Part shown: positions 25,202 to 36,459 of the stretch, in pieces
Layout of the letters: each line of letters begins with the position of its first letter
How positions within the stretch are numbered: the first letter of the stretch is position 1
Assembly (NCBI GenBank): GCA_037576195.1
Contig: CM075101.1
Location: 26,908,001 to 26,972,000 of the forward strand
Direction: 5' to 3'
DNA from: Phytoseiulus persimilis
Lineage: Eukaryota > Arthropoda > Arachnida > Mesostigmata > Phytoseiidae
DNA length: 64,000 nucleotides
Notes under the pieces: model-generated
Seen by the model: the letters and a program-made list of their open reading frames with translations, nothing else
What the model was told of the DNA's origin: nothing
Database searches by the model: none
Program-made: the position numbers and the translations under genes

Positions 25202-25319
25202 GAGCGGGAACCACGGAACGAGCCCCTTGCACGATAGAGCGATCCAATGTCGACTGAGATGCAGAACAAAGATCAGATGATTGGGGCCTCAACTAAATCC
25301 CATACAGACGGCACGACAG

Positions 25320-26258
25320 AAGAGCGGAATGAACAGTGTGGGTTTTTTCAGTCGGGAATTTTCGAGCCCGATCTTGTTTTGGCCATAACTTTCCCAGTTC
25401 TTGGAACATTCTCGATTATCAAGGCGTGCTAGATAGAGGATGTTGAGGCGGTCACTTCTATGTGAGATGTGAATGGACATGATGAACAATTTTTTTTTCG
25501 AGGCCTCCCTTCAAGTCATCGTGAAAACGTCAATATTCATCCGATCGGACTCGTAGGGTCGCACGTTTGATGCGTGAAAGGAATCCGGGCATTGGTCCGG
25601 AAACCGATCGAAGTTATCTCATATCCTCGAAAAATTGCAAGCGATCGTATCAACCCTCTTTTTCAAGGGCCTGTTCGATGGCTAGTTTCGTTCTCCGCGC
25701 TTTCCCTCGCATTTCCTCTCGTAACTCCTCAAAGAGGTGGAATCGAAGGTAACTCCTCCGCTGAAAATTACTCAGAGAGCGATGAATCATCCGGATATTG
25801 AGCTGCAAGGTCGATCTCGCGGTTACTGATTTTCACCGGAAATCACTCCATTCAGTTTTCCGTCCTCGGTCGCTAAAATTACCTCTGACACCATAGGAGT
25901 TCTTGATACGATCGCTTGCCAAATTCGAGGATACGAGGTAACCTCGATTGGTTCTCGTGTGAATGACCGGCTACCTTCCGCGTGTCCAACGCGACCCCTG
26001 CGAGTCCGATCGGATGAGCATTGACGTTTTCGCGATGACTTTAAAGGGTCACCTCGGGAAAAAAATACGTCATCTCCAAAAGCATTTTCTGACTGCAATT
26101 TTCATCATATCCATCTACATCTCACATCAAAATAACCGCCCCGACATCCTCTATCGATCACTCCTCGATTGTCGAAAAGACCCCAAGAACGTTATGGCCA
26201 AAACAAGATCGGGCTCTAAAATTCCCGACCAGAAAAGCCACCCTGTATATCCCGCTCT
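25320..26258. mobile_element. Third long-inverted-repeat element
   Basis: Arms of about 340-355 bp (25320-25655 and 25902-26258) align as reverse complements. Shared blocks include GAGCCCGATCTTGTTTTGGCC, ATAGAGGATGT, GTGAGATGT, TCATCCGATCGGACTCG and GCAAGCGATCGTATCAA. The outer ends, AGAGCGG..ACAGTGTGG on the left and the inverted AGAGCGGGATATACAGGGTGG on the right, recall the ACAGGGTG of the 20.7-kb element. No TSD is certain. The centre of about 246 bp encodes nothing recognisable. The small frames within the arms are shadows of the repeat. Confidence 0.75.
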
Positions 26259-27942
26259 GAGGTGTCGGAGTATGTTTGCCCCGGAATCGATCGATTCTTG
26301 GCTGAGTTATTGTCTCCCAGAATCCGCGGAGACTAGTCGAGCGTGGCCTCTCATTTCTCAGTGGAAACCCCTCAGCGGAACCTCCCAGCATTAGAAGGGG
26401 CCCGCATTCTTCTCGCACAATTTTCAGATGAGCGTGGTCCAGAAACGCCTCTCAGTTCATCGCCACAGAAGACTTACTTTGCTTTTGAGACTGATACTAG
26501 GGGTGCGACCGAGGCTCTCACTTTCGTTTCAGGTGGAATTAAACTCACGGATCAGTCCGGAGCTTGAAACGCAGAGCCTCGAGGGCTGTGATAGCTGTTG
26601 ATGAGCCGTCTTGCGTCTGCCCAGGAACGAGTCCGAGTACAAATGGCTTCCCTTTGCCGACGTTTCTTTGACAATCTGGTTATCCCTGCCAGGCACTCCG
26701 TCCAGTGACGCGCTGTCGGCTCTATCGGGGTTTGTCGACATCGTCGTCGGGAGCAAGGGGAGTCGGATCTCGGCTTGGAGGCAGATGTTTCCCGCATTTC
26801 CCCAAGAATTTCCTCTAGACTCGCGTAATCGTTCGAGTGCCGCGTTCTCTGGATTAGGATCCGAAATGAGTTGGATTCTGTTCTTGCAATCAAGAGGTAC
26901 ACTTCCGACACCGATCCGGATGAATCTGCACGCAGCCTCGCTGAACTCCCCTGTACGCCATCCCCTCCCCAAGGGGGCCTCCTCGCGCTTTCCATGCTCA
27001 GCACCCAAGAAGCAACACAATGGTTGAAAAGCTTCTCACACTTGAGTTCCTCGAATGTGTGCTCTGGCACTGAGAGCTTCTCGAACGATACCAGAGGATC
27101 ATGATGTGACATTGAATCATATACGTGACATGTCACACAACGCATATCTGGGAACAAACAGTCCATCAGAGGAGCAGAAGTCCAGGAGTTCACGAGTCAT
27201 CGTCGCCGCAACAAGTCGAAATAAGTGACCTTAGCGTATTCGCCATGTCGCGCTTAAGGATTCGGAGTCCCAATTAGTCGCTCCGAACGTCGCGATCATC
27301 CTGAAACGGTATCGAGGGCAATTTCGGAAAAGCTCAGCTACTTCCAAGGGAGCTGATGCGGAGATTCGCAAGCTGAATTTTTTGCCCAGCCCAATAACTT
27401 TATACCGTACACTGAACTGCTGCAATGTTCTCTGCCACCAACGCTCCGCTGTTTACTGCAGAGCTCATTCGTGCAGAATATTGCTTCCAATCGGCGATGC
27501 GCAGATAGGGGGCTCTGGAGAGCGCGGTCGATAGATGGCAACAATGTTCAAGAATGTACTCGCAAAAAACTCTAATCAGCCGTTGCTCCGCCCGACCGTT
27601 CGTTTGATCATAGCTGCAGGGCACAGAAGTTAATCGCGATTTCTTTCTATATGGCTAGAGTGGTTGTTCCATTCCTCGGAACGGGTGTCGTGTTCGGAGC
27701 TCCGAGCACATGCCAGGCGCTGTGGAGATCCGGCCTTGAGAGACTTGGGGAACTTTGCTTGAGAATTGCCCGAAGCTCTGCAAGTTCTTCCCTTTCGAAC
27801 ATGAGACAAATGCGTGTGTGCTCACACTCGGAGCAATGTGCTAATCTTTTTGGTCGGCTAGAGCGTCCAGACCCGTGCAAAAGCAGCGTCCTCGCAGTGT
27901 TAAAGATGCGCAGTAGAGCGCAAGAAGGTCACAGCGGCTAAC

Positions 27943-28218
27943 TTGTCTGATGAACCGGAGTCGACCGGAAAACGAGAAAGCTGGGACAACCGACATACGA
28001 GGTTCGTTAGAGTTGAAGTCGACGACACGTTCGCAGGATATCGCTACGATGCCGCCCTGGAGCTTGGCATGGGCTCACTCAACTCACCGGAATTTGTCGC
28101 CGTGAGTTCATCGAGCGCTCGTCGAACGTGCGCTCACGAGATCGCTTGCGCAGCCACAAATACTTCAGATACAGCATCCCAGCGACGTTTCCGAGGAAGC
28201 TGGAGTTCTCTCACTTGA
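27943..28218 (+). CDS. Possible small gene or exon, unknown
   Basis: The frame starts at ATG 27943 and is acidic to mixed in composition (MSDEPESTGKRESWDNRHTR...). Codon 53 is followed by GCC|GTGAGTTCATC, a donor-like site at 28102. An acceptor-like CAGCATCCCAG lies 81 bp later, so removing the intron keeps the frame and the same stop. The product would be about 64 (spliced) or 91 (unspliced) residues. No domain, membrane segment or signal peptide is seen. The length alone is not significant. Confidence 0.15.
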   Translation: MSDEPESTGKRESWDNRHTRFVRVEVDDTFAGYRYDAALELGMGSLNSPEFVAVSSSSARRTCAHEIACAATNTSDTASQRRFRGSWSSLT

Positions 28219-28634
28219 AGTTCTTGAGTTCTTCTCTCTTCCGTTCAACATATCGGAGCTCTGGCGATATTGGAGGATTGGAAGCCTTATGGGATCGAGT
28301 GAAAACAAATGAATCAAGCATAGTCGCGTACTCGATCGTTCGTACTCGAGTGGACCTTGATGACGGGCCACTTCTGAATCATCAAGCATCGGAAGAAAAA
28401 ACACTCCCGTTTCCAACGACGATTCTTCCGTGCCACCGGAAAAGACGGTGCCCATTGAAAATAATGAACACCAAACGTAAGAGTTTTTGTCCCGTCAGAG
28501 CAAAAGTCTTATGTTGTCGGTTCAATTCCTCTGACTACGGTATTGTTCCTACTATTCCTCCCTTATCATCGCACTCCTCGTTTCAGGTGGACGGCGACAA
28601 TGTTCGTCTAGGTTTCATCGGAGCTTTTGATTGA
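28128..28634 (+). CDS. Possible exon pair, unknown
   Basis: This 168-codon frame contains a donor-like ACCAAAC|GTAAGAG near 28474 and a strong polypyrimidine acceptor ending CTCCTCGTTTCAG at 28587, about 113 bp apart. Removing the intron moves the downstream exon to a frame that also ends quickly (RGRRQCSSRFHRSF then TGA). Unspliced, the frame ends VDGDNVRLGFIGAFD. It overlaps the frame starting at 27943, so at most one of the two is real. Nothing in the sequence identifies a function. Confidence 0.13.
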   Translation: MRSRDRLRSHKYFRYSIPATFPRKLEFSHLKFLSSSLFRSTYRSSGDIGGLEALWDRVKTNESSIVAYSIVRTRVDLDDGPLLNHQASEEKTLPFPTTILPCHRKRRCPLKIMNTKRKSFCPVRAKVLCCRFNSSDYGIVPTIPPLSSHSSFQVDGDNVRLGFIGAFD

Positions 28635-30059
28635 CATTTGAGTTGAACACGTTAGGACGACGGTTGCCTCACCCAAATCGAGACGTCGAGTTCGTGTTGA
28701 TCCGGAGATGCTCTCCATTGGTCTTATCCGGACTTCAGGGGCAAAGCCTTTGGAAAGAAGCATGACTCCATCTCACTTTGAAACAGAGCTAGAGGGATGA
28801 TGTTCTCGGAGCCTACAGCAACCGGCGTTCCGTGGGGAGCCTGAAAAAGAGAAGCTGGCAGACGTCTGAAAGAATGCATTGCTCCGACGGTCGTCGCAGC
28901 ATCGTTGAATGGAGCGTCGTCTGACAAAGGCATACGAGATGGGAAACTTCTTTCCGTTGAATTCAGCTTCTTTCAACGAGATCAGCCAACCTGAGACAGT
29001 CGTCTCATCGGGATTCATAGCACAAGCACGAAGTGCAGACTCAACAGCGGCTCGGTTGCGAACTATCAGCGAATTCCGAGGGAAACAGTGGGAACATGTA
29101 GAATGATTCTCGATGCTCCCTGCAGCGAATATCGTTGACGTTGGCGGGCAAGCTCACGGCACCCCATTCATGGCTTTCCTTGACACCATTTTCGGTCCCC
29201 CGATCTGGCTCATCGCTCGGGTCCTCGGCCGGTGTTGCTAAACTTGGATAACAGAAGTCGGTTAACCAGAGCTCAAACTATAGTCGATGTCATTCTGTGG
29301 ACACTGTACAAGAAGTCTTCTGTGTACCTGATGAAGTCCGCCTCAGGGAGCAGACGACCGAGAATCGAGCATGCGACCTTTGTTATCACACACAGTTGTC
29401 TGTGTGCTGGACAAATCGAACGGACTCCTTCCGACGAGAAAAAGACTCTTGCAAATACTTGGCCGCTATCCAGAGCCGGATCATAGGGAAAATGAAATGA
29501 AAGAAGAGATGGACTCCAAAAGGAGGAGTCCCGAATGATTTGCCGAGAAATTGCCCCTGAGACCGTAAAGACTAAGCTCCCTCTAGCCACTTCAGAAGAG
29601 TTGAGATCAATTCACCGATCGACCGTGATTATCCCTGGCCGAGCACGCCGCCCGGCCTCCTTCTGATGAGTCACTCCAGATTGGGCGCAGAAAGGAGTAA
29701 ATATGTGGGATTTTCCAAGGGAAGAGTGTGAGTTCCCGATAGGGAAGCCTGTGACTCCTACGGTGACCAAGTACACAGAATGACGGATGTTTCGAGTCGA
29801 ATCCATTGGTTTGGAAATCATGCCCGACTCCATTCGAAATACAGCTGCACGGCACAAATCACCGAGTTCGACAACTATGCTTATCAAGATGAGCGAGATT
29901 CCCGGGATTGCGCGAAAGGGTTTTTGTGGCCGCTTGGGTCGATGTCACAGCTTGGAGCAACTCGCATGCATTATGGGGGTTCTGTTCCTCAACCAGGGTC
30001 AGAAGCCTCCAACCCGACCTGAAAGAGCTCGTCAGGCCACTCGCAGCTAGATATCGATT

Positions 30060-30310
30060 TTCGAATCTCGGAAATGCATTCCCGACTCGAGAATTAATTC
30101 CCGACTCGAAAACCACATTCCGACCCAAAGATTCGTTTCCGAGTCGGAAATTCGAGTATTTCGAGTCTCCTGCGACGCGTCAGGTGCTTCGGCGTCTGGT
30201 CAACGAGTGCGTCTGACAGATGTCTTACCGGAAAATCTGTTCTCGGATCGGAAAATGATCATCGAGTCGGGAATTCATTTTCGAATTTTCAGGATTCGGA
30301 ACCCGATGTC
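30060..30310. repeat. Degenerate 19-21 bp CCCGACTCG repeats
   Basis: Short units built on ATTCCCGACTCGAAAA and its inverse (TTTCCGAGTCGGAAATTCGA) recur from 30060 to 30160 and again, more weakly, at 30220-30300. Both orientations are present, so the segment is partly palindromic. It directly precedes the inverted-repeat element at 30.4 kb. Confidence 0.5.
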
Positions 30311-30420
30311 TACTCACAGCGCCCTCTTCCCTTCCGCTCAGTCGGAATGGACCTGATACTCTGCTGATAGCTCCCAATCCCACATCAAGTCAGGAGACCC
30401 GCGAGGGTTAGGGTCCGACA

Positions 30421-31037
30421 AGCCGAAAATTCGAACCCGACACCCATGAAGCCGAAAAATCGAGCCCGAAAAGCATGAAGCCGAAAAGCATGAAGCCGGA
30501 AACCTCCTCTCCCAACGGCGGAGTGTTCGGGACTGGTTTGGCGGGATGGGATTTTTGTATCGTTTCGTCGATCTGTACCTTTGTGAGACTCATTTGGATG
30601 ACACGCACCTGCTGCGAAGAATCAGTGTTTCGATGCCGGTTTTCCCTCTTCGGTGGGAAAGGACAAGGTGTTGTAACAGCGTATTCTGCGAATAGTACTG
30701 GAGCTGGAGGTGAAGATTCCTCTTCAGTTCTAGCGAGTTGACCTCGGAAACTTCAAGATTCGCGCGCAGCAGATTGCTTCCTGTAGCAGCTACACCTTTG
30801 CTCAGTTTGAACTAGGGACCGTAGATGCGGAACAGCGAGGACGTAAGCGAGGCAGAAGAAGTAGGTAGGCTGAGCATAACGAAGTTGCAATTCCTCCCCG
30901 CTAAGCCAGTCCCGACCGCTGCGCTGTTGGGAGAGGAGGTTTTCGGCTTCACGCTCTTCAACTTCATGCCTTTCGGCTTCATGCTTTTCGGGCTCGATTT
31001 CTCGGCTTCATGCATTTCTGGCTCGATTTTTCGGCAT
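30421..31037. mobile_element. Inverted-repeat element with internal short repeats
   Basis: The left arm (30421 to about 30565) and right arm (about 30870-31037) are reverse complements. Both carry AAATCGAGCCCGAAAAGCATG, tandem ATGAAGCCGAAAAGC units of 12-15 bp, then AACCTCCTCTCCCAAC and GTCGGGACTGG. The number of ATGAAGCCGAAAAGC units differs between arms, so the motif expanded or contracted after formation. The centre of about 300 bp encodes nothing recognised. No clear TSD is seen, and it could be an inverted duplication rather than a transposon. Confidence 0.65.
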
Positions 31038-31042
31038 CCAGG

Positions 31043-32996
31043 GTATACACCCCCGCGAGAGGACAACGGGAAACTGACGGGGAAATTAACGTCGAGTGAC
31101 CAAGACGAATCAGCAATCATGGCCGCCTCCTCCTCCACCTGACGAGGATTTTCCATAAGGGAGCTCCCGTCGCCCGTGAATCGGAATCTTCATGTTGAGG
31201 TTAGTCTCTAAATGCATCTTAAGTTCATCGGAATTCTCTCCAGGCTTTCGCTAGTTTTCGTTTTCCACTTACAGCAGCTTCTCTCGAACATGCTCCTTTG
31301 GAGAGACTTCCGCCCGGGATTCGAGATGTATGATTTCGACTCGGGGTCGCTTCGAGAAAGAATCATGCGTTCACCTTGAGAGTCGATCGCTTGCGCGCTC
31401 TATGATTCTGGCAGAGTTCTCTTTTAGAAGAAGTGGCAACCGCGAGTATTCAATTTAACTGTCTGGCTGTTCTGTGATCAAGGAGAACGTATTGAGCGAG
31501 GAATGCCGATTGTTGTCGACCTTCCTCTGCTGCTCTGAATGAGAACAGGCGATGGCTCGAGTTGCGGTCTATTCAGTCTTCAGTATCTGAGGCGCGCCGT
31601 CTGTTCCCGGCTCGCTTTCATCCCACTGGGTTTCTGTAGCATCCAATGATTTGGTTTTCGGATGCGCACTTCATACATTCGCGGCATCGCTCACGACTCT
31701 ATTTTCTAGCTGGATGTTGCTGGACATGTGATTGCGTCCTGACAGGATACGATTGTACGAAGTCCTGGGGATGGAAGATTTTGAAATTTCGGTCAGCCCC
31801 GAAAATTGGCTCAATTCAACCCCGAAGGGCCTCCATGTGCACTCAGTAGGTTGATCGAGGTATGTGTTCCAGTGGGCCGTGAGAGTGACTGCCATTGTTG
31901 ACAGTCAAGTTCACATCATCCTCGAGTCCGATGGATAGCATCTGACACTAGCTCTCGGAGCCGTGTCTGGAGCTGGAGCCTCTCGCATTTGGGTTCTTTA
32001 TGAGCTAGCGGGCCCGAATATAGGCAGAATATTGAAGACGCCTCCCCGAAGAACGCTGTTCATGAATTTCCTGAAACTCGCGACTCGTGGGCTTGTACGT
32101 TCCATTCCGAGCTAGATCCCCATTGCCCTCATGGTCGTGAATTTTGGAGAGCTTATGCATTTGTGAATGTTCTGCGCAGCTCATCTGACTTCGCAGTGGC
32201 AGGAGTGAAGGGTTCGTGCAATATTTGCCACTTCTGCATCTCGGAAAGAGTCCCCGAAATTGCGACTCATCAAACTTTGACAACTTTTCCCTCCTATCTC
32301 CCATATTCATAACTGTGAATTGATCCATGCTTGCCGCACAGAGTGTCAGTCACTTTGGCCATTCGATGTTGCTCGTATCGGGAGCTGTTGAGGCAAGCTG
32401 TATTCTGAATTCGACATGCTTCCTACGAGAACCAGCTTACAGATCTCGGATGAATATCCGACTCTCCGAAAAGCTCGGTGAACTCAGCGGATCTTTCTGT
32501 CCACCGGGGAAGGTGAATATTGAGAGAGAAGCCAGATGCTGAGTGTCGGAGGGAACCGAAGAACTGAGGGGACGAACCGAATTCCCTCAGTACTCCCGAC
32601 CTGTCATTCGACGAGCATGTGCCCTCACAGCACGAGCTCCCATAAGAGCGCGTCTGCGGTGGATGGGAACATTCCGCATAGAAGAAACGTGGCAAGAAAA
32701 ATTTAAAAAACGCTGTTGGAAACCATGGACGCTCCGGGGGGAGTTTGCTCGAGCATTCCATCCACTATTTGTGGCCAACGCGCAGATGGTCTCGTTCAGC
32801 GAGAGTGATATTCCGAGGCAAAATAATCATCAGATTCATCAAGCAGGAACGTTGTCTTTGTCCCGCGGGGCAAAGCTCGACGCAAACGAGTCGACAGCCC
32901 AAAACATATGTCAGCTAGATAGAATTCAAGACCGTCGCAAGCCCGAATCACGTGGCTTCCAAACGAGAGGCGGACGAACAAGGAGCAGATCTTGAA
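31043..32996. other. No gene recognised
   Basis: The longest frame is plus 32543-32995 (150 codons, basic, no domain). No repeats or RNA genes are seen. Confidence 0.35.
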
Positions 32997-33896
32997 TCAG
33001 ACAAGGGTGACGCCTGCCGATCCGGTTAGAGTCTCCGTAACGAGGTCCTCCTGAGCTTCCGAACTCTTAACTTCAACCCGAGAACTCCCGGAGATCTCCT
33101 GGGGCTGCAAGCACGCGTCAGAGCTCACGAGGACACAGATACATTCTGCGTAAACACGACTGACGCGTGCACTGCCCGTGCTCCTGTCGCTTTCGGCCGT
33201 GCTCGACGAGCTCAAGTTTTTCCTTGTATTCTCTCGAAGGAGAAAGCCAAGTTTCCCCGTCGCTGGTCGTGTCTTTAGCGTATGAGCTAGAACGAAGGAC
33301 GCTTGGCCTGAGCTTCTCACACAGCGTATAGGAGGACGAGCTTGACGTAGAAGCATGAATGGTTTTCTGACAATGACCGTCATCATTGCCGTGACCCGAG
33401 TCATAGCGTCCGCTGGAACCCATGAAGATTTGAGACGAAGAATGGAATAGTCGCAAGTGCACTCACGGCCACTTTTCGGAGCATTCGTTCTGATCGAAAT
33501 AACGACTGAAACTATCAAGCATACTTTGGCGACCACCGACGATCGCGAAACGCATCGTTGCTGACTTTGACTGTGAATTTGCGGGCAGCCCGGTGATCGA
33601 AATAGCTCGTCGTCTCTCGAGGGTGTCAGCAGGCGGAAATAATCAGAGGAATCAATCTCAGGTGGCTTCTGCCTTGCGAGTTCGTCACTGAGAGATGCCC
33701 ATACACCTTCACGCAACAGAAGCGACCCGCTATGATTCGATTCAAGTTGGAAGCGTTTCATCAACTTTCTCATCCCGATGTGCGTTGGGAATCCAACGCT
33801 CATGACCTTGGAACCTGGGTTCATGGCATCTCTGCGCTCCATAAGTCGGGTGCAACCTTCAATCAGAATCATATCATTGTCGAGATTTGACAGCAC
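32997..33896 (-). CDS. 299-codon open frame, unknown protein
   Basis: This is the longest uninterrupted frame in the window, ATG 33896 to stop 32997, longer than expected by chance in 64 kb of mixed-composition DNA. Residues 1-110 look globular and charged (LSNLDNDMILIEGCTRLMER...). A hydrophobic stretch, VAKVCLIVSVVISI, lies near residue 125, and the C-terminal third is Ser/Glu-rich. A second minus frame (33118-33462, 114 codons) overlaps its middle with an equally protein-like, Ser/His/Gly-rich reading. The real coding path may therefore switch frame through an intron. An acceptor-like GCGTGCTTGCAG lies on the minus strand near 33110. No family was recognised. Confidence 0.3.
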   Translation of the reverse strand: MLSNLDNDMILIEGCTRLMERRDAMNPGSKVMSVGFPTHIGMRKLMKRFQLESNHSGSLLLREGVWASLSDELARQKPPEIDSSDYFRLLTPSRDDELFRSPGCPQIHSQSQQRCVSRSSVVAKVCLIVSVVISIRTNAPKSGRECTCDYSILRLKSSWVPADAMTRVTAMMTVIVRKPFMLLRQARPPIRCVRSSGQASFVLAHTLKTRPATGKLGFLLRENTRKNLSSSSTAESDRSTGSARVSRVYAECICVLVSSDACLQPQEISGSSRVEVKSSEAQEDLVTETLTGSAGVTLV

Positions 33897-34005
33897 TTTT
33901 TAAAGATCCGAATCAGAAATGAGTGTCCCGGCGAGATTCTGGTGAGGAATGCTACAAGTTCGTCGGAGAGCTCGTTGGAGTGTTATTTGGGTCAGATTGA
34001 AGATA

Positions 34006-34275
34006 CAGTACAACCTCGATTATTTCAACCTTCCTGATTCTAAGCGCTATTATTCCAAGATCCGAATTATAACCTCGGTTATTTCGAGATCCGTATTCTG
34101 ACCCCGGTTATTTCGAGTTCCGGATTCTAACCTCGATTATGGCAACCTCCCGGATTGTGACCTCGATTATTCCAAGTCAAATTGCAAGCACAGCCCCGAT
34201 TATTTCAGCTCGAATACAGTTCAATCCGAATCATTTCAATTTTGAACACAGAACAACTTCGATGATTTCGATCTG
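34006..34275. repeat. About 30-bp repeat array with pogo-like terminus
   Basis: Nine diverged units with core CCTCGATTATTTCRA recur at 34018, 34046, 34077, 34106, 34135, 34165, 34198, 34228 and 34261 (period 28-33). The array opens as TA|CAGTACAACCTCGATTAT, which looks like a TA target followed by a pogo/Tigger-style terminus. No inverted partner terminus was found nearby. It is either a transposon end whose subterminal repeat expanded, or a satellite resembling one. Confidence 0.65.
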
Positions 34276-36459
34276 AAACAATCGTATAACTAACCCGCTT
34301 GAGAGAGCTGCCGACTTCAAGGGACACAGCCGATCCTCTCCAACTCGTGCTTTCTGAGCGTCCGACTTAGGAGATATCCACGAGCTGGTACGCATTGAGA
34401 GATAGATTTGGACGATGGCATTTGAGGTGAATTGGACTTCGCTGATACATTGTTCCGCGCGCTCCCTCTTTTCCACGTTCTCGTTTCCTGCAACGAAAGT
34501 AACTCGGATATTTTCTCCTATTCAGGACCTAGCGACGAAGGAGCTAGCGATTATCCACGCTCAGGCTCAGACAGATCAGTCTCGGCGCACCCTCCTGGAG
34601 TGAGTGAGGTCTAGGCTGTCGGCAATTTTTTGCATAGGACTACGCTCAACGGCCCGCTCTGGCGAATTCGGATAGAGAGTTTGCGTTTCGCTCACGTCAC
34701 CGGCACTGGATGCTTTCGCTGCCGCCACTATTTTCATGACTTGGGTCCCGATAGATTTCGGTAACCAGGCCGGACACCTGAGGGGCAGGGGGAAAGTGAT
34801 AGCGAGTGAGCTTTCAGCTTTCGTTTCCATCTTTACGAGGCACTCTGTTGCTAGAAGAGGGAAGCTGAAGAGCGGACTTCGGATGGTCAGTGCCTGGATT
34901 CCCGGGTTCGAGCCATCGGGGGGAACACCTGGAGGGGGAGGAGAGAAAAGTTACACTAGTTGCAAAATATCCGAGGATGCGTTCTTGTGGACAGGACTCA
35001 GAAGCTTATTTGCATTTATCTTGGCGCAACAACACCGAACGGCGAGAGGTGACGAATCTCTGGAGTCGGAACACACGCAACCCTTAAGACCTCAGAAGCT
35101 CGGGAGAGTGTCGGCGACCACTAAAATGCCCTGAAAACATCTTCCGAAAGTCGAAACGTGTCAAGACGTTTAACGTCACGTCGCTGAAAATATTTTGCAT
35201 AAACAGCTCCATCTGACTCTGAGGAAAGAGTCGGTCGGCTGGGAACGAGAATAGAGCCTCTCCCGATCGATAAAATATTTCTCTCTGTTCGTATTTGATC
35301 TGATGATTGCAAGATTGATCTCTAATCCGGTATGATCTACCACGATGCAATTTTCCGTTTTCTGAGTGAGATTTCTTCTGTTCCCCCTTCGTGTCGTTCC
35401 TTTCCCCGATATTTTTTTCTCAATGAATGAACAACGTTCCGAAGGATGACAACACCAGGTAGAAAAACCACTTCGCTAGAGGAAACCATTCGCTTTTTGC
35501 GTAGTCCGAAGCGCTCCGAACTTGACACCCGTTCCGTCATAGCGAGGAATGATACCTTACAATGCTACGGGTTATGAAGTTCCTGGCTGAATACACTCTC
35601 AGTTTTCAGTTGGCGGCGCCTTACGAGTTGGGGGCAGTCTGAGTTTGGGGAACTTGACCATGAACATTTCGACGTCGTACGCGCGCAGTCCACGTAACAC
35701 TTCGGAGCATTCATTTTTAGCTTCAGGATGTCACCAGCTGATTTCTTTTTTTTCGAGGCAACGTGACCAGAAGGGGCGTGGTTCCCTAAAGGTTCCCAGT
35801 CGTGCCAGTTTACCTCATCGAGCTGTACTCAAGGTTTTCCCCGGAATGGATCTTCAGCCCTTTCAGAAGCACTGATGGTCTCTTGCAAGGAAAGCGTACT
35901 GAAAACGCTGCATGGAGCTTTGATATGATCTCCGGCGTGCCGAGAGCAACACAAGAGATACCGCAGAATGAGGATACAGTTCATTGACTCCGTGGAAGGT
36001 GACGTTCCGGCTAGCCCGGCGAATCATTTATGGTCAAGCTCTTGTGCCGTTACGGTTAAATTGTGAGGTGATGGGGACTAATGGTCAGCGAGCCTTTCGA
36101 GATACGCTGTGACTGATTCCTCAGTGTAAGTTCCTAACGTAAGGCCACTCGAATCATACCGCTATCCTTTTTTTCGCTGCTGTGGCCGTGGAACACCTTC
36201 TCGACCCTCCAGTGAGCTGATTGAGCTCAATATGAACGATCGCATTAGCGTGAACACGAAAACTCAACGTTGGTCCATAGCTAACACTAAAGAAACACTC
36301 ACTCTTGGCAGGTCAACGAATATTTATTCCCTGGCCTCCGAAACCTGATCTGGGTGAGCGAGCCCCGATTCGCGCTGGAGGCTATCGACCATCGCTCCAT
36401 TAGAGAGAGATGGAATAATTAACGGTTCAATCAAAATATGTCGTCGACAGCGACTCCAT
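34276..36459. other. No gene recognised
   Basis: Frames are at most 132 codons (plus 34736-35134). Nothing else is supported. Confidence 0.4.

Larger units (their letters stand above)
26259..30060. other. No confident gene; several splice-like frames
   Basis: A minus frame at 26552-27193 has 213 codons, and two more frames stay open across it. A plus frame at 26343-26567 crosses a good acceptor (CTCACTTTCGTTTCAG|G, exon side 26534). A plus frame at 27943-28218 crosses GCC|GTGAGT with an acceptor 81 bp on. A 168-codon plus frame (28128-28634) crosses AAAC|GTAAGA and then TCCTCGTTTCAG|G. These suggest scattered exons, but no protein was recognised and no model is unique. Confidence 0.25.

Noticed and set aside
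26552-27193. 213-codon minus frame as a gene
   Set aside because: Two other frames are equally open across it, so no strand or frame stands out; kept only as a note.
28490-28545. tRNA-like GGTTCAATTCC box
   Set aside because: A B-box-like string is present, but no matching acceptor stem or anticodon arm can be folded.
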